Part shown: piece by piece, positions 61,834 through 64,000 of the stretch | Layout of the letters: each line of letters begins with the position of its first letter | How positions within the stretch are numbered: the first letter of the stretch is position 1 | Source: Aurantiacibacter sp. D1-12 | GTDB taxonomy: Bacteria > Pseudomonadota > Alphaproteobacteria > Sphingomonadales > Sphingomonadaceae | DNA: 64,000 bases | NCBI RefSeq assembly: GCF_028858515.1 | Contig: NZ_JAPJZJ010000001.1 | Span: forward strand, 744,001-808,000 | Reading direction: 5' to 3' | Notes under the pieces: generated by a model | Database searches by the model: none | What the model was told of the DNA's origin: nothing | What the model saw: the letters and a program-made list of their open reading frames with translations, nothing else | Program-made: the position numbers and the translations under genes

Positions 61834-63111
61834 CTACCGCACCAGATCGGGTAATGGTTCGCGGCGCGGCGCCTGCCGTCGCATCGCGTTGCGATCCTTC
61901 GACCTGGGCTTCTTCACGGGCTGGTCATCGACGTTCACCAACCGGAAGCTAAGCCATTTCTGCGCGACAAAAAGTGCAACTGTCAGAATGATCAACTGCA
62001 TCCCCAGGCGACCAAGGTCACTGCCCATCATATTGTGGCCGATCATCGCAAGCGGAACGATCGTGATCGGGTGTTTGCGCGCCAGCGCTCCGCACACTGC
62101 GAGGATAAGCGCCACCGCCAATATGCCGAAGGCAAAGCCTCCGGGGCCAAGCATCGCCTCGAAATGAGCCGGAACCGAGATGGGAATGCCGGCTCCACCG
62201 ATACCGTCCAGACCGCCGGTGCCAAAGACCTCGCTGCCGATTGTCGCGCCAACACCGACATCAGGCTTGTCGGGCCAGAAGACGCGCGGAATGAAACCGT
62301 AGAACGGTGCAAGCATCATGATTGGCGGCAGGATTGCTCCGCGCATTTCAACATGGTCCATCACCGCCAGATCGCGCAGCGGCGAGTATCCGTTGCCGAG
62401 ACCGCCCGAAAGCTGCAGAGCGAGCAGGCCAAGACCGTCACCTATGTCGACACCTGCCCTGGTCGAAGTTGTCAGGATCAGAAAGTACAGCGCAACAGGC
62501 ACTGTCAGACCTGCGGCCACGCCAACCTTCACCCAGTCTGATTCGGTTTTCATGGTAAGCACCCTGATCGCCAGGATGAGCACCAGCGGCACGACGAACA
62601 GTCCGCGGTTACTCCCGAGAAACGCACGCAATCCGATGATCACAAGGATCGTGATGCTCAGGAACAGAATGGTCTTCGATTGGCCCTTCTTCCAGAAGGC
62701 CACGATACTGACCGAGAACGCAAGGAATAGCGCCAGAAAGCCATCGACAATACTGGCGAGACCACCACCGTCATCATCCGATCTTTTCACGCTTGAAAAG
62801 TCGGTAACACCGGCTTGCTGGATCCAGAGAAAAAGAACGGCAAGGAAGGCAATCAGCGCCAGTCCCGCGCGCAAGGGGCCAACCTTGCCGCTGATTAGGG
62901 CAAGCTTATCCCACCGGATATTGCTGCGATACAGCATCAGTCCGGCAAGCATCAGTAGCGCAAACCATGTCGCATTGATCGCAAGCGCCTCGTCAGGCGA
63001 TCGGAAAATCGCCCCCAAGGCAAATTGTCCTGCGAACAGGATGAGCGGCGACTTCCAGTGTACAAAGAAGCCGATCAGTACCAGCGACACGAAGATGTTT
63101 ACATAGAGCAT
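61834..63111 (-). CDS. polysaccharide polymerase-like membrane protein (Wzy type)
   Basis: A 425-residue membrane protein with about 12 helices, including a roughly 15-residue charged segment near the end (VKKPRSKDRNAMRRQ). The central loops include RAFLGSNRGLFVVPLVL and a periplasmic region with LPPIMMLAPFYGFIPRVFWPDKPDVG (about residues 255-280), which resembles the O-antigen polysaccharide polymerase/WzyE-like pattern. It probably joins repeat units at the outer face of the inner membrane, alongside the O-antigen ligase-like protein at 57629; two such proteins in one locus suggest one polymerase and one ligase. Assigned on topology and context. Confidence 0.72.
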   Translation of the reverse strand: MLYVNIFVSLVLIGFFVHWKSPLILFAGQFALGAIFRSPDEALAINATWFALLMLAGLMLYRSNIRWDKLALISGKVGPLRAGLALIAFLAVLFLWIQQAGVTDFSSVKRSDDDGGGLASIVDGFLALFLAFSVSIVAFWKKGQSKTILFLSITILVIIGLRAFLGSNRGLFVVPLVLILAIRVLTMKTESDWVKVGVAAGLTVPVALYFLILTTSTRAGVDIGDGLGLLALQLSGGLGNGYSPLRDLAVMDHVEMRGAILPPIMMLAPFYGFIPRVFWPDKPDVGVGATIGSEVFGTGGLDGIGGAGIPISVPAHFEAMLGPGGFAFGILAVALILAVCGALARKHPITIVPLAMIGHNMMGSDLGRLGMQLIILTVALFVAQKWLSFRLVNVDDQPVKKPRSKDRNAMRRQAPRREPLPDLVR

Positions 63112-63112
63112 G

Positions 63113-63865
63113 TTATCTAGGCTTCAGGATGTCGCGCAAAACCGGATTGGGATGATGGTGATCGAATTCGACACCTTCCAGATACCCAGTGCGGCACAGT
63201 GTGTCCAACAATCGTAGCACTCCTGGCCCGTCATCCCGGTCCTGATTGGTCAAGTGATGCTCAAACTCACCATTTTCATTCATCTGCCCCATGTCGGTGC
63301 CAATCAGCCCGATCTTCCGGACACCGGCCAGCCAACATGTATCGAGCCAGACGGTGACGCTCCCCCGCCATTGCATTGCCGGACGATTGCGCCGGACGAG
63401 GATTTCCGGGTGCTTGGAGGCAAATATTGGCGAAATCTGCCGATGATCGAGAAACGCTGGACTATCGACGCCCCCATCGCGCCAGACTTTGACGACCTGC
63501 CGCAGCTCATCAGCCGTGAGCGCGGCTAGAGAGAACGGCTTGATCACCGCACGCGCATGGTCGACCGATTCCAAAGCCGCAAATTGTGTCTCGCGGACAT
63601 CCGCGTGGCGATATGCAAACTCAAAGGAAAAGACATCGGCTGTTTGAGCTACATTGCGGGCCGAGTTGATCGCGATGGTGTAATCGTAGCGCGGGAGCAG
63701 GTCCTCCAGCGCTTCGCGCGAAGCTGAAGGACCCGCGCCGATAATCAAAACACTCGTTGTTGCATCAACTGGCGGCACAAATCGCCGCAAGCCGCTTTGC
63801 TCAAGCGAGCGAAGACGTCCCGACTGCCGTCGCATGGACAGAGCATTGCGGATACGACGCAGCAT
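63113..63865 (-). CDS. DUF115/MptE-like protein of the polysaccharide locus
   Basis: A 250-residue soluble protein with a Rossmann-like fold: SVLIIGAGPSASREALEDLL near residue 38, TIAINSARNVAQTADVFSFE (about 62), and SVTVWLDTCWLAGVRKIGLIGTDMGQ near residue 183. These resemble the DUF115/6-hydroxymethylpterin pyrophosphokinase-like family, which also includes glycosyltransferase-type proteins of surface glycan clusters. Its ATG at 63865 overlaps the stop of the upstream flippase (TAATG) and follows AAGGCGG, so it is preferred to a TTG at 63910. The exact reaction is unknown. Confidence 0.6.
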   Translation of the reverse strand: MLRRIRNALSMRRQSGRLRSLEQSGLRRFVPPVDATTSVLIIGAGPSASREALEDLLPRYDYTIAINSARNVAQTADVFSFEFAYRHADVRETQFAALESVDHARAVIKPFSLAALTADELRQVVKVWRDGGVDSPAFLDHRQISPIFASKHPEILVRRNRPAMQWRGSVTVWLDTCWLAGVRKIGLIGTDMGQMNENGEFEHHLTNQDRDDGPGVLRLLDTLCRTGYLEGVEFDHHHPNPVLRDILKPR

Positions 63866-64000
63866 TAATTCCGCCTTCCCACGAGCAATCCGATCGATGG
63901 AAACGGCCAATCAATCCCGGCGAATTTGCGCGACAGGAATGTGATGGCCAGCATCCGCAGGAGCGTCGCTATCGCGAAGGCCCACGCGGCTCCAACCGCG
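63865..64000 (-). CDS. polysaccharide flippase, C-terminal part
   Basis: Only the last 45 residues are in the window; the frame runs on past base 64000. They comprise a hydrophobic helix (AWAFAIATLLRMLAITFL) and a short basic tail ending GLLVGRRN, which is how Wzx-type (MATE-like) flippases often end. Position next to the polymerase and sulfotransferases supports a lipid-linked oligosaccharide exporter. It would move repeat units across the membrane for the Wzy-like enzyme. The assignment rests on topology and context only. Confidence 0.5.
   Translation of the reverse strand, partial: AVGAAWAFAIATLLRMLAITFLSRKFAGIDWPFPSIGLLVGRRN

Noticed and set aside
1-64000. CRISPR arrays, insertion sequences, prophage, restriction or toxin-antitoxin defence islands
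   Set aside because: No spaced direct-repeat array, transposase, integrase, phage structural or restriction gene was recognised in any frame.

Overview
The window looks like chromosomal DNA of a marine-type sphingomonad (Alphaproteobacteria, most likely Erythrobacteraceae such as Erythrobacter, Altererythrobacter or Qipengyuania). The evidence is moderately high G+C, the phoR-pstSCAB-phoU-phoB order, the tkt-gap-pgk-fba cluster, zapA-6S RNA-5-FCL synteny, a prsK-prsR PEP-CTERM regulatory pair and several small proteins of sphingomonad type. I see no insertion sequences, prophage genes, CRISPR arrays or rRNA genes. The genus is inferred from gene content only.

Layout. 1-4.8 kb: the end of a DUF4329 protein, then leuA behind a leucine-rich leader peptide with a nested stem structure, a hybrid histidine kinase and a small AHH-type nuclease-like protein. 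4.8-7.7 kb: an unknown protein, recJ and tRNA-Glu. 7.8-16.7 kb: a complete phosphate regulon (phoR, an OprO/OprP-type porin, pstS-pstC-pstA-pstB-phoU, phoB) with PHO-box-like direct repeats before phoR, the porin and pstS. 16.8-24.4 kb: small secreted or lipoprotein genes with strong terminators, a PilZ protein, an S41 peptidase, a sodium:neurotransmitter symporter homologue, panB, a DUF475/TerC protein and a bile-acid:sodium symporter homologue. 24.4-29.4 kb: the prsR-prsK-sugar transferase operon, which links sigma-54-dependent control to exopolysaccharide synthesis. 29.5-36.8 kb: a mix of transport, regulation, acyltransferase, tRNA-Leu, an inositol-phosphatase homologue and efp. 36.2-43.4 kb (minus strand): a central-carbon operon tkt-gap-pgk-(2OG-oxygenase)-fba-thiE-ydcF. 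43.5-45.2 kb: a coiled-coil protein, zapA, 6S RNA, 5-formyltetrahydrofolate cyclo-ligase and a DUF2842 protein. 45.2-52.7 kb (minus strand): an ArsR/SRPBCC pair with two palindromic operators, a thioesterase, an iron-type alcohol dehydrogenase, tRNA-Asp, E2/E1beta/E1alpha of a branched-chain 2-oxoacid dehydrogenase, and thyA. 52.7-64 kb: an exopolysaccharide locus (sugar epimerase, Wzc-like tyrosine autokinase, two O-antigen ligase/polymerase-like membrane proteins, methyltransferase, two sulfotransferases, a DUF115-like protein and the end of a flippase), with tRNA-Pro inside it.

How it fits together. The two most coherent systems are the self-contained Pho regulon and the extracellular polysaccharide machinery. 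The latter is split into a regulatory/initiating module (24-29 kb) and an assembly/modification module (52-64 kb) whose paired sulfotransferases suggest a sulfated polymer. No clearly undescribed multi-gene system stands out. The best leads are in non-coding DNA: the leuA leader, the ArsR operators placed on a start codon, the prs-operon promoter region, 6S RNA with a tandem hairpin repeat behind it, and the composite palindromic element between pgk and gap.
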